A stretch of 22,769 nt of DNA, taken from a virus. Shown one piece after another: positions 1-6,478 of the stretch. Below the pieces are notes generated by a model. It saw only the letters and a list, made by a program, of their open reading frames with translations. It made no database searches and was not told the DNA's origin. A program made the position numbers and the translations under genes. Every line of letters starts with the position of its first letter. The first letter of the stretch is position 1. The stretch is from positions 1 through 22,769 of the IMG/VR virus record IMGVR_UViG_3300011114_000873. One strand, 5' to 3'.

Positions 1-1
1 G

Positions 2-1024
2 GGGCAGTCGGACGCGCAGGTCGTGGTGACCAACTACGATAATCTGCAATGGCTGGCGACGCAGCGGATGGACTTTGACGGCGTGGTGTTTGACGAGCTC
101 ACCCGGCTGAAGAACCCGTCCGGCAAGCGGTTCAAGGCGATTGAGAAGGCGCTGGCGCCGATACAGGTGCGGTGGGGCCTGACCGGGTCGTTCACGTCCA
201 ACGGGCTGGAGGATGTGTTCGGGCAATGCAAGATCGTAGACGAGCGCCTGCTCGGCCGCAGCAAGGGCGCGTTCCTCCAGCAGTACTTCTACTGCGTTAG
301 CCGGGAGTTCAACGACTGGGCGCCGGTGCCAGGCTCGCTGGAGAAGGTCATGGCCCGCATCAAGCCGGCCACCTTCGTGCTGGAGAACCATGAGTACGTC
401 CGGCCGCCGTGCCATACGGTCGAGGTGCGGATGCCGCTGGACGACCGCCAGCCCTATGAGGACATGAAGACCAAGTTCGTCGCGGAGTTCGGCGACGTCA
501 AGGCGCTGGCGCTGAACGCCGGTACGGTGATCGGAAAATTGCAGCAAATGTCGGGTGGCTGGGTGTACCACAACGGCGAGACGCACTGGTTCTCGCAACA
601 CAAGTTGGAACGGCTGGACGAGATACTTGCCGAAAACCAGTTTGCGCCTACAATAATTGTTTACAACTATCAGGCCGAACTGGCCGCGCTTAAGGCGCGG
701 TACGGCGCCCGGGCGGTGACGCTGGACGATGATCGTGCAATCGAGCGATGGAACTGCGGCAAGGTGTCAATCCTGCTCATCCACCCCAAATCCGCCGGGC
801 ACGGGCTTAACCTGCAACACGGCGGGTCGAAGATGGTGTTCATGTCGCTGCCCTGGTCGCTGGAACTGTACGAGCAGACCATCGGCCGGTTGCACCGAAG
901 CGGGCAAAAGCACGACGTTTGGATCTATGTCCTTCTGGCGGACAAGACGATAGACGACAACATCTGGCGTGCGCTGCACGACAAGCAAGACGTATCTAAA
1001 TTGGCACTGGAGGCACTACGATGA
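2..1024 (+). CDS. SNF2/DEAD-like helicase, C-terminal part (5' truncated by window edge)
   Basis: The reading frame is open from base 2, so the gene starts outside the window; the GTG at 23 is not needed as a start. The visible part holds a motif II of the form VVFDELTRLK (about nt 83-112), a motif III-like LTGSFTSNGLEDVFGQ (about nt 179-226), and near the C-terminus the SF2 motif VI signature QTIGRLHRSGQ (about nt 875-907). These mark a Swi2/Snf2-type ATPase of the compact kind found in phage replication modules, which remodels or translocates on DNA using ATP. The first helicase motifs (Walker A) are missing only because of the cut. Motif III has SF where phage relatives usually have TP, a small oddity. 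It is on the strand opposite to the late genes, as expected for an early replication gene, and its TGA overlaps the next ATG (ATGA). Substrate and exact role are not visible. Confidence 0.88.
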   Translation, partial: GQSDAQVVVTNYDNLQWLATQRMDFDGVVFDELTRLKNPSGKRFKAIEKALAPIQVRWGLTGSFTSNGLEDVFGQCKIVDERLLGRSKGAFLQQYFYCVSREFNDWAPVPGSLEKVMARIKPATFVLENHEYVRPPCHTVEVRMPLDDRQPYEDMKTKFVAEFGDVKALALNAGTVIGKLQQMSGGWVYHNGETHWFSQHKLERLDEILAENQFAPTIIVYNYQAELAALKARYGARAVTLDDDRAIERWNCGKVSILLIHPKSAGHGLNLQHGGSKMVFMSLPWSLELYEQTIGRLHRSGQKHDVWIYVLLADKTIDDNIWRALHDKQDVSKLALEALR

Positions 1025-1197
1025 ACCTGACATGGCGCGAGCTGCTCGCGAAGATGCCCGACATGGGCGAGAACGAAATCAAGGAACTGCTGATGCAGGA
1101 GCATTCGGCCCGTCGCCGCACAACGGTTATCCTGCGCCTGCACCAGCGGTTTTGCATGTTGCGCGCCGAGCGCGAGCGCCGTGAACTGCTGGCTTGA
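1021..1197 (+). CDS. small phage protein (58 aa) downstream of helicase
   Basis: ATG overlaps the helicase stop as ATGA, so translation is probably coupled. The product begins MNLTWRELLAKMPDMGENEI and ends in an Arg/Glu-rich helix (RLHQRF..LRAERERRELL). It is probably all helical, with no membrane segment or known motif. From memory, similar small proteins follow phage SNF2-like helicase genes, so an accessory role in replication is plausible, but this is inference. No function is assigned. Confidence 0.72.
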   Translation: MNLTWRELLAKMPDMGENEIKELLMQEHSARRRTTVILRLHQRFCMLRAERERRELLA

Positions 1198-1360
1198 GTG
1201 CGACCACGGGCGCAGGCCGGGCTGGTGCCCGTACTGCGCCCTGCTAGAAGAAAAGCGCGGTCAGCGCCGCCATGAGCCCGCCCCGCGCCAACTCCATCCC
1301 GGCCCACCGTTTGTTGACCGGCGCCGCAAGGGCCAGCAGAGCCCCGACAGCGGGCGCTAG
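1181..1360 (+). CDS. probable zinc-knuckle microprotein (59 aa)
   Basis: A GTG-started frame overlaps the end of the preceding gene by 17 bp and runs to TAG at 1358-1360. Residues 7-19 form a compact C-x-H-G-x5-C-P-x-C pattern (CDHGRRPGWCPYC), a four-ligand zinc-knuckle arrangement that I recall in many tiny phage proteins. The rest is basic and proline-rich with no further motif. Its last 117 bp lie antisense to the membrane-protein gene that ends at 1244, and the Cys/His codons sit on a strong hairpin (1208-1241). There is no clear Shine-Dalgarno, so coupling to the upstream gene would be needed. The metal-ligand spacing is the main support; it could be a chance frame. Confidence 0.45.
   Translation: MNCWLECDHGRRPGWCPYCALLEEKRGQRRHEPAPRQLHPGPPFVDRRRKGQQSPDSGR
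1208..1241. terminator. hairpin at convergent gene junction, possible bidirectional terminator
   Basis: Arms GGGCGCAG (1208-1215) and CTGCGCCC (1234-1241) pair perfectly; inside them CGGGC (1218-1222) pairs with GCCCG (1227-1231) around a TGGT loop. The hairpin begins 2 nt past the stop of the last - strand gene and just after the 58-aa + strand gene, where converging transcripts should end. Neither side has a T run, so it is not a classical intrinsic terminator; it may only reduce read-through or may be incidental to the zinc-knuckle codons. Confidence 0.4.
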
Positions 1361-1708
1361 CGCGCACGCCAGCACCATCGGCCAGTAGGCCGTATCCACG
1401 ACCAGCATCGGCGCCACGCAGGCCGCGAACACGGCGCCGATGCGGGCCTGACCTAGCCAGCCCTTCAGCCGTTTCCCGTCCGGGCGGATAAGTTCGGCCA
1501 TGACCGACATGTCCTGCCGGTCGCCCTGCGCCATCAAGACGCCGGCCAGCAGGCACCACCAGTCCGGTCGGATCAGCGTCGCGATCAGCGCCCCGCTGCT
1601 GTACCAGCCGGCCATGCGGACGATGTCGCGACCCCAGAAGCGTTTCTCTGGAAACCCGCCGCGCATCCGGTCGGCCAGCGCGGCGAAGGCGATGATGAGC
1701 GCCGTCAT
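1244..1708 (-). CDS. multi-pass membrane protein at the end of the lysis cassette (154 aa)
   Basis: The start ATG overlaps the stop of the holin-like gene (ATGA) and the TAG is 2 nt from the junction hairpin. The protein is strongly hydrophobic with about four candidate membrane spans: around residues 30-60 (GWYSSGALIATLI and CLLAGVLM), 88-106 (RIGAVFAACVAPMLVV), 108-128 (YWPMVLACALAPAVGALLAL) and the C-terminal AALTALFF. A short charged segment (DRMRGGFPEKRFWGRD) near the N-terminus probably faces the cytoplasm. As last gene of a late operon, next to a holin-like gene and an endopeptidase, a role in lysis or its timing (second holin or antiholin) is reasonable, but I do not recognise the family. 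Confidence 0.6.
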   Translation of the reverse strand: MTALIIAFAALADRMRGGFPEKRFWGRDIVRMAGWYSSGALIATLIRPDWWCLLAGVLMAQGDRQDMSVMAELIRPDGKRLKGWLGQARIGAVFAACVAPMLVVDTAYWPMVLACALAPAVGALLALAAPVNKRWAGMELARGGLMAALTALFF

Positions 1709-1866
1709 CCTCGGCGGATGACCTCGATAAGGCCGATGGCGGCGGTGACCGCAGCGCCGATGGCCGGGATGAGGTCAGGGGCGACTTGGACGCCGAACCC
1801 GCCAACGATAAGGGCGATGCCCCGCCAGGTGCTGGCTTCTTTCAGCCGGTCAAAGATGTAGGTCAT
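1705..1866 (-). CDS. holin-like small membrane protein (53 aa)
   Basis: The product has a polar start (MTYIFDRLKEASTWRG) and then two short hydrophobic stretches, IALIVGGFGVQVAP and LIPAIGAAVTAAIGLIEVI, ending with RRG. The layout (short amphipathic N-terminus with a TWRG signature, two spans, basic tail) matches small phage holins that open the inner membrane to release endolysin. Start and stop overlap the neighbours as ATGA on both sides, between the M15 endopeptidase upstream and the multi-TM protein downstream. The family is recalled from general knowledge, not from a search; holin function is inferred from size, topology and neighbours. Confidence 0.68.
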   Translation of the reverse strand: MTYIFDRLKEASTWRGIALIVGGFGVQVAPDLIPAIGAAVTAAIGLIEVIRRG

Positions 1867-2207
1867 GCGCGCCCCGCGTGTCTGATTGAAAAGTGATTGC
1901 CATCCGGCTTGGAAAACCGCCCGCCCCAAGCGCAGTCCGGCCCAAGCGACTCCCAGTACTCGCCGAGCAGTTTATAGTCGGCGGAATCGGTCAGGTATTT
2001 GCCGTTTCGGAACAGGTTGAGATCTATCGCCAGCCGCTCGCAGTGGAGGCTGTTGACGATGCCTTTGCCGGCGGCGGCGTTCAGCTTGGCCTGCTCCGGG
2101 CTGCGGTAGGCGTCGCCGAAGGTCAGTTCGTAGCCGACGCGGTAGGCGTACTCGATGAGCTTGCCGATGAGCCTGGTGAACAGCCGCTGTTTCTCGCCTA
2201 GGGTCAT
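1863..2207 (-). CDS. endolysin: M15 family peptidoglycan peptidase (114 aa)
   Basis: This is a single-domain zinc peptidase of the VanY/L-alanyl-D-glutamate endopeptidase type (phage T5 endolysin family). It contains YRSPEQAKLN (residues 34-43), then SLHCERLAIDLN with zinc ligands H55 and D62, seven residues apart as in the T5 enzyme, and near the C-terminus WGGRFSKPDGNHF with catalytic-acid candidate D102 and third zinc ligand H105, three apart. It would cleave the peptide cross-links of the cell wall at the end of infection. There is no signal peptide, so export depends on the holin encoded next. The ATG at 2207 is chosen because it overlaps the previous stop (ATGA) and the M15 fold begins there; a longer frame upstream lies inside the preceding gene. 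Length is typical of the compact members. Confidence 0.9.
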   Translation of the reverse strand: MTLGEKQRLFTRLIGKLIEYAYRVGYELTFGDAYRSPEQAKLNAAAGKGIVNSLHCERLAIDLNLFRNGKYLTDSADYKLLGEYWESLGPDCAWGGRFSKPDGNHFSIRHAGRA

Positions 2208-2452
2208 GGCTTGTCGGCCTTGCTGTCGAGCCGGTCGAAGATTTTGCCGAGCATGTCTTTGATCTCGTAGATGTCGCGGCGGTAGTCTTCTTTCAGGACG
2301 TAGGTGCGCGGCAGATCTTCGCGCAACTTGCCGAGGTCGGTCTTCAGTTCTTTGACAGCGCTCCACATTTCCATTGCCAGCCAGCAAAGCAGGGTGATGA
2401 ACGACCCCAGCAGGATGTTGATGATGCCTTGCACGTCGATCACCCAGTTCAC
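2204..2452 (-). CDS. single-span membrane protein with coiled-coil tail, lysis cassette (82 aa)
   Basis: A GTG start lies behind a strong AAGGAGG site. Residues about 7-27 (VQGIINILLGSFITLLCWLA) form one membrane span; the rest is charged and helical (AVKELKTDLGKLREDLP, then DYRRDIYEIKDMLGKIFDRL) with a coiled-coil look. This N-terminal-anchor-plus-coil layout resembles inner-membrane spanins (Rz) and XhlA-like lysis accessory proteins, though it is short for Rz and no outer-membrane partner is seen. It is first of four overlapping lysis genes. The strong ribosome-binding site suggests translation re-initiates here after the gap behind the ejection proteins. Confidence 0.65.
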   Translation of the reverse strand: MNWVIDVQGIINILLGSFITLLCWLAMEMWSAVKELKTDLGKLREDLPRTYVLKEDYRRDIYEIKDMLGKIFDRLDSKADKP

Positions 2453-2468
2453 AGCAGACCTCCTTATA

Positions 2469-2493
2469 CCGCGCCGCGCCGCGCCGCGCGGCG
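2469..2493. repeat. GCGCC tandem microrepeat with GC hairpin
   Basis: Three exact GCGCC units (2471-2485) run into a perfect 12-bp palindrome CGCCGCGCGGCG (2482-2493). It fills most of the 54-bp gap between the last ejection-protein gene and the lysis cassette, directly upstream (on the - strand) of the AAGGAGG site at the 2452 start. On the - strand the only T run (GTTTTT, by the stop at 2507) comes before the hairpin rather than after it, so it is not a standard terminator. Confidence 0.7.
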
Positions 2494-2506
2494 ATATGGG
2501 AAAAAC

Positions 2507-5248
2507 TCACGGCTGCTGGTCGCCCGTCAGCGCGTTGATGTTGACGGCGGCCGGCGCAAGTTTGTTGACCGCGCCGACCGTTCTAGTCGTCGCGTCAACG
2601 GCTCGCTGGGTAAGGTTACCCTTGGCAGCTTTCTTCATGGCCTCCGCCAACGCTTTGGAGTCTATCATCGCCAGCGCCAGCCGCTGCGCGAGCCGCGCGT
2701 TTACGTTTTTGGACAACTCGGCGACCGTGTTGTTGATGATAATTTCGGTGCCGATGCCGACCGGGATTTTGACGCTGCGGTATTTCTCCCACAGCGGCAT
2801 CTTGAGCTTGGCGCCGGTTTCGGCCAGCTTCGCCGCCGAAGTCTGGTGATACAGCGCCTCTTTAACCTGGTCTACGATAGCCTTGGCCGCCGGCACGTCG
2901 GCCACGATGTCGGCCACCGTTTCTTTTTCGGGCACGTTCAGTTTCTTCCGAAGCGCCGAAATGTCCGCATTGACGGTTTCCAAGTCGCTGACCGCCGCTT
3001 TAGCGGCTTGCTCTCTGCGCACCACTTCGCGCGTCGCCTCCTCTACGTCGCTCGCCAGCGCGCCACGGTTTTGCGCCGCCGCCGCATCGCGCGCGGCAAT
3101 GTCCGCTTCTACCTCGGTCACCGTTTTGCGAACGCCGGGCATTCCGCCTTCAATTTGCGGGATGGGGCCTTGCGGCGTGGGGCCAAGTTTGTTCTGCAAT
3201 TTCTGAATCTGCGCCGTCGTTTCAGAAATGTCCGCTGCCATGCGCGGATAGACTGTAGCGGGCAGCGTGCGAAGGTTGATATTGGTGAAGTCAACGCCGG
3301 CGCCTTTCAGAATCCGCATGTTGTCTTCGTACCGGGACATAAACTTGGCATGCGCAGCGGGGTCAATCACGTTGTTCTTGACCACTTGCCTGCGGTAGAA
3401 GTTTTCAATCGCTAGCTGTAGCTGGGCCTTGGCCGCCGGATTATCGGCCACCATCCGCGCCATCTGTTGCGTCGCGTCAAGGCTATTGCTGTTAAAGAAC
3501 GTGGATACGATTTTGGCGGGCTCGATATTCCCCGTCAGCAGCGCGCGGGATTCGTCGCCGGATTTGTACACGTCGCCGATCAAAGTCTTGTACGCCACTC
3601 GCGCATCGTCCGCCGCTTTTATCGCATCCGGCGGGAACGTCGTGCTATTGCCGATGACGCCGTCAATCGCTTCCTGCATTTTCGCCAACGCCGCAAGTTT
3701 AGTTGCTTGCGCTGGGTCGCCCGAAGCGCGGATGGTTCGGGCGTAATCGGCGTTCAACGCTTTACGAAGGTCAATCAGGTCATCCATCGCCGCCATCGGC
3801 GCTTCAAAAGTGGTTGACCGCCCTGTCAGGCCCATAGGCCCCGTGCCGGTGGTGGTGGCCTTGCCTCGGAACCGATTCAGAATTGCGGCCGTGGCGGCAG
3901 GAAGCATATCCGGCGAGAACTTGGCAAGCGGCGTGCCCATAGCCTGCGCCGCGACGTTGAAGATTTCGCTGGCGTCGGTTTTGATTCCTGCCGCCAGGGT
4001 GCGCGCCGAGTCGTACAGCGGGTCAACCTTGGCTTTGGTCACGCTGGTTTTCCGTTTGTCGATCATGTCAGTCAGCACCTGGCCTTGAAGTTCTGGCGCC
4101 GTTTTGGGCAGCGTCCCGGCCTCAGCCATTCGCGTCTGGTCTAGTTCGGACGAAAGTCGGCCTGCGGCCTGCTTGGCGCCCTCAAGCTGAAGCAGCATGT
4201 TCGGCGACGGCGGAACTTGCCCGCCTGCCGCTGCGGCTCTTTTTGTGTCGTCTAGCACATTTTGCGCAAGATTTACCGACCAGTCTGACATCGCGTTGAC
4301 GCTGCCAATTTCCTGATTGACCGCCGACTGGGCGCCGGCCAATTGATTGGCTTGCGCGCGCCGTTGAGCGGTGGCTGGGTCTTGGAAGAACTTTTTCTGA
4401 ATAGCCTCGCCGCCCATAAACTCGGCTTCCCGCGCAGCCCAAGCCAGCGTCGGTAAGTCCATTTCGGTGGCGATTTGCTCGATAGACTGCCCCGCCTCCG
4501 CGCGTGTGGCGATTTCGTTCATCCGGTCGGGGCTAATGCGCGGGCGACCGCTACGGTCAAGGACGTCGTTGTATAGCCCAATTTCGCGGAGCGCCCGATT
4601 AAATACGGCTGTTTCCCCGCCGGGGACGATGTACGGCTCCGCAAACCGATACGCGCCGCCGATTACGGGGTTGACCAGCGCAGCGGCGGGGCGCAATGGG
4701 TCGGTGAACCTCCCCGCCGTAGACAGCGCCGTGCCGGCTTTCGCAAGTTTCCCCGCCGCGCCTGTTGCCCCTGCGGCGCGTGTGGTGGCTGCTGCTGCGT
4801 TTACGCCGCCGGCGCCAAGGGTTAGCACCGAGGACACGTCGGCTATCGCGCCGACCGGGTCTGTCTGCACGGTCTTGATGAAGTTGTCCCACCCGCCATA
4901 CCTGTCGCGGTACATAGAGTTTAGACTTTTTGCAAGCTGAACCGCCTGCTGTTTTTCCGGCTGTTCTTTGTAGTCCAGCCCGGTAGCCAGCAACGCTTCG
5001 CCCTGGGCTAACCGGCCGATCATGGTGGCCGTGTCCACAGGGTTAAGAACCATGTCAACCAAGCTGCCGTAGAAATTGACGGCGCTAGATGGCACGTTAC
5101 TAGCCGTTGTCTTTACGCCCTGCCATATGTCGCCCAGCATAGACTGCTGGGGCCGCTCGACTATCGGCGCCGATTCCCACGCCGCCGCGCTTGTGGAAGG
5201 CGCGGGGCTTTTCTCAACTATCGGTGCTGATTCCCACGCGGCAGGCAT
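2507..5248 (-). CDS. large internal virion / DNA-ejection protein, P22 gp16-position (913 aa)
   Basis: This is the largest gene of the window, third of three ejection-type genes and in the place of P22 gene 16. ATG at 5248 overlaps the previous stop (TAATG) with GGAGG upstream. The N-terminus carries a 19-residue tandem repeat holding AAWESAPIVE twice (residues 3-12 and 22-31), a style of N-terminal peptide I associate with phage internal and polyvalent proteins. Residues about 100-200 are Ala/Gly-rich and weakly hydrophobic (SVLTLGAGGVNAAAATTRAA), suitable for membrane interaction; the middle is helical and Ala/Gln-rich; about 670-800 is charged and coiled-coil-like (EEATREVVRREQAAKAAV). The C-terminus is Ala/Asn-rich. 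No enzyme motif was recognised, and no lytic transglycosylase signature is evident. Role as a protein ejected with the genome is inferred from position and composition. Confidence 0.7.
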   Translation of the reverse strand: MPAAWESAPIVEKSPAPSTSAAAWESAPIVERPQQSMLGDIWQGVKTTASNVPSSAVNFYGSLVDMVLNPVDTATMIGRLAQGEALLATGLDYKEQPEKQQAVQLAKSLNSMYRDRYGGWDNFIKTVQTDPVGAIADVSSVLTLGAGGVNAAAATTRAAGATGAAGKLAKAGTALSTAGRFTDPLRPAAALVNPVIGGAYRFAEPYIVPGGETAVFNRALREIGLYNDVLDRSGRPRISPDRMNEIATRAEAGQSIEQIATEMDLPTLAWAAREAEFMGGEAIQKKFFQDPATAQRRAQANQLAGAQSAVNQEIGSVNAMSDWSVNLAQNVLDDTKRAAAAGGQVPPSPNMLLQLEGAKQAAGRLSSELDQTRMAEAGTLPKTAPELQGQVLTDMIDKRKTSVTKAKVDPLYDSARTLAAGIKTDASEIFNVAAQAMGTPLAKFSPDMLPAATAAILNRFRGKATTTGTGPMGLTGRSTTFEAPMAAMDDLIDLRKALNADYARTIRASGDPAQATKLAALAKMQEAIDGVIGNSTTFPPDAIKAADDARVAYKTLIGDVYKSGDESRALLTGNIEPAKIVSTFFNSNSLDATQQMARMVADNPAAKAQLQLAIENFYRRQVVKNNVIDPAAHAKFMSRYEDNMRILKGAGVDFTNINLRTLPATVYPRMAADISETTAQIQKLQNKLGPTPQGPIPQIEGGMPGVRKTVTEVEADIAARDAAAAQNRGALASDVEEATREVVRREQAAKAAVSDLETVNADISALRKKLNVPEKETVADIVADVPAAKAIVDQVKEALYHQTSAAKLAETGAKLKMPLWEKYRSVKIPVGIGTEIIINNTVAELSKNVNARLAQRLALAMIDSKALAEAMKKAAKGNLTQRAVDATTRTVGAVNKLAPAAVNINALTGDQQP
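5156..5242 (-). repeat. 57-bp-period coding repeat (AAWESAPIVE units)
   Basis: The 30-bp units at 5213-5242 and 5156-5185 agree at 26 of 30 positions and encode the same ten residues in frame at the start of the 913-aa ejection protein. The differences are single-base substitutions, so this is a duplicated unit that has drifted under protein-level conservation. Confidence 0.85.
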
Positions 5249-6477
5249 TACGGTTTCCTCCGCTCAATGCCGTTTGGGTCTATAAACGTAGCGCCCGACG
5301 GGAGCGCGTGAAACTCTTCGTCGTTAGTGACGCGGGGAATCGTTGTGGTAGCGGGCGCGGGTTCTGAAGGCGCAGCAACGGAGCCGCCCGCGCGGGACGG
5401 AAGTTTGATGTACGGATAAAACGGAAACTTAACGCCTCTTTCTTCAGAGCTTTTTACATCTTCGTTGTACAGATCAACCTGTTTGTAGGTGGCGTCAATA
5501 AACGTATCCAGAATGGCGGGGAGCGCCTTGGGGTCGGTGCTTAAGCTACCGATAGCAGTTCGCAATGCCTCCTGCTGGCGTTCAGTCGGGTTCGGATCCA
5601 TCTTTTTAAGGTTATCCAAGATACCGCGAAACAGACGCGATTCTAGCTCACTGGCGTCCCTCACTCCCTCAACATTGATGTCCGTTCCTAATCGATTGTT
5701 GAGGAAAGAGGCTACGTTCTTAAATGAAGTCCCGCCAGGGCCCATAAAGTCCTTGGCGTTGGTAGTCAACGCTATGCGTTTTGCGGCTTCCAGATTTTCA
5801 ATCTGCACTGGCGCATTTCTCAAGATCTTTCTAGTTTCAGCGATGTCCGCCATAAAACTTTTAGCCGCTTGAGTCTCTGCGGTGTCGGAACTATTGATCT
5901 CAACCCTAGTCCCCGGCGCGCGGGTCTGCTCGTAGGCAATCTGCCTGTTGACCTCATCCAGTTTGATAGAGTACATCGGGTCGGTTCGGTCAAGACGGTC
6001 GCGCAACTGCTGAAGCTGGCCCAGCGTAGTCGGCGATTTGTTCATATTCATCTCAACTTCAGGCGTGTACCCGCCAGTCAGCCGCCAACGCAACTTTTGG
6101 ATGTTTTCCGGAGACGTTAGGTTGCTGCGGATCATCTCAACGTGCTGCGGGGTCAAGTCGCCCAAAAAAGGTTTGATGTCTGGGTCTTGCAGTCCACGCT
6201 GCAAAGTCCCAATCAACAAATCAGAATTGTCCCCCGCGACGTTCACTGCCTGCTGGAATTGCTTCCACTTGGTGTCTGCTACCGCTCTGCGTTCCGTAGC
6301 CTGACTGGCGGCGACGTCCTGCTGATACTTCTGCGCCTGCAACTGATTGGCCTGCATCTCATTCTGCAAGCCTTGAATCTTCATGATGGCGCCAAGCTGG
6401 TTCATCCCGGCGTTCGGGTCGGGCTGCGGCATCGAGATGGGCGTCAGCCCACGAACGAGAACTGGATCTAATGGCAT
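5248..6477 (-). CDS. internal virion / DNA-ejection protein, P22 gp20-position (409 aa)
   Basis: ATG at 6477 is preferred over a GTG at 6495 because GGGAGGG lies about 9 nt upstream of it and the GTG would sit inside the preceding gene. The N-terminal 60 residues are Gln/Ala/Met-rich and helical (MNQLGAIMKIQGLQNEMQAN); residues 45-330 are soluble and helical; the end is Pro/Ala-rich followed by DEEFHALPSGATFIDPNG, a C-terminal signature I recall from phage injection proteins of this type. There are no membrane spans or catalytic motifs. Sitting between the gp7-like and gp16-like genes, it probably forms part of the ejected protein set that carries DNA across the envelope. The exact equivalence to gp20 is positional inference. 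Confidence 0.68.
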   Translation of the reverse strand: MPLDPVLVRGLTPISMPQPDPNAGMNQLGAIMKIQGLQNEMQANQLQAQKYQQDVAASQATERRAVADTKWKQFQQAVNVAGDNSDLLIGTLQRGLQDPDIKPFLGDLTPQHVEMIRSNLTSPENIQKLRWRLTGGYTPEVEMNMNKSPTTLGQLQQLRDRLDRTDPMYSIKLDEVNRQIAYEQTRAPGTRVEINSSDTAETQAAKSFMADIAETRKILRNAPVQIENLEAAKRIALTTNAKDFMGPGGTSFKNVASFLNNRLGTDINVEGVRDASELESRLFRGILDNLKKMDPNPTERQQEALRTAIGSLSTDPKALPAILDTFIDATYKQVDLYNEDVKSSEERGVKFPFYPYIKLPSRAGGSVAAPSEPAPATTTIPRVTNDEEFHALPSGATFIDPNGIERRKP

Positions 6478-6478
6478 G

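Noticed and set aside
996-1805. Long - strand frame covering the lysis end and the helicase end
   Set aside because: Low-complexity Arg/Gly/Ser product that conflicts with four coherent, coupled genes.
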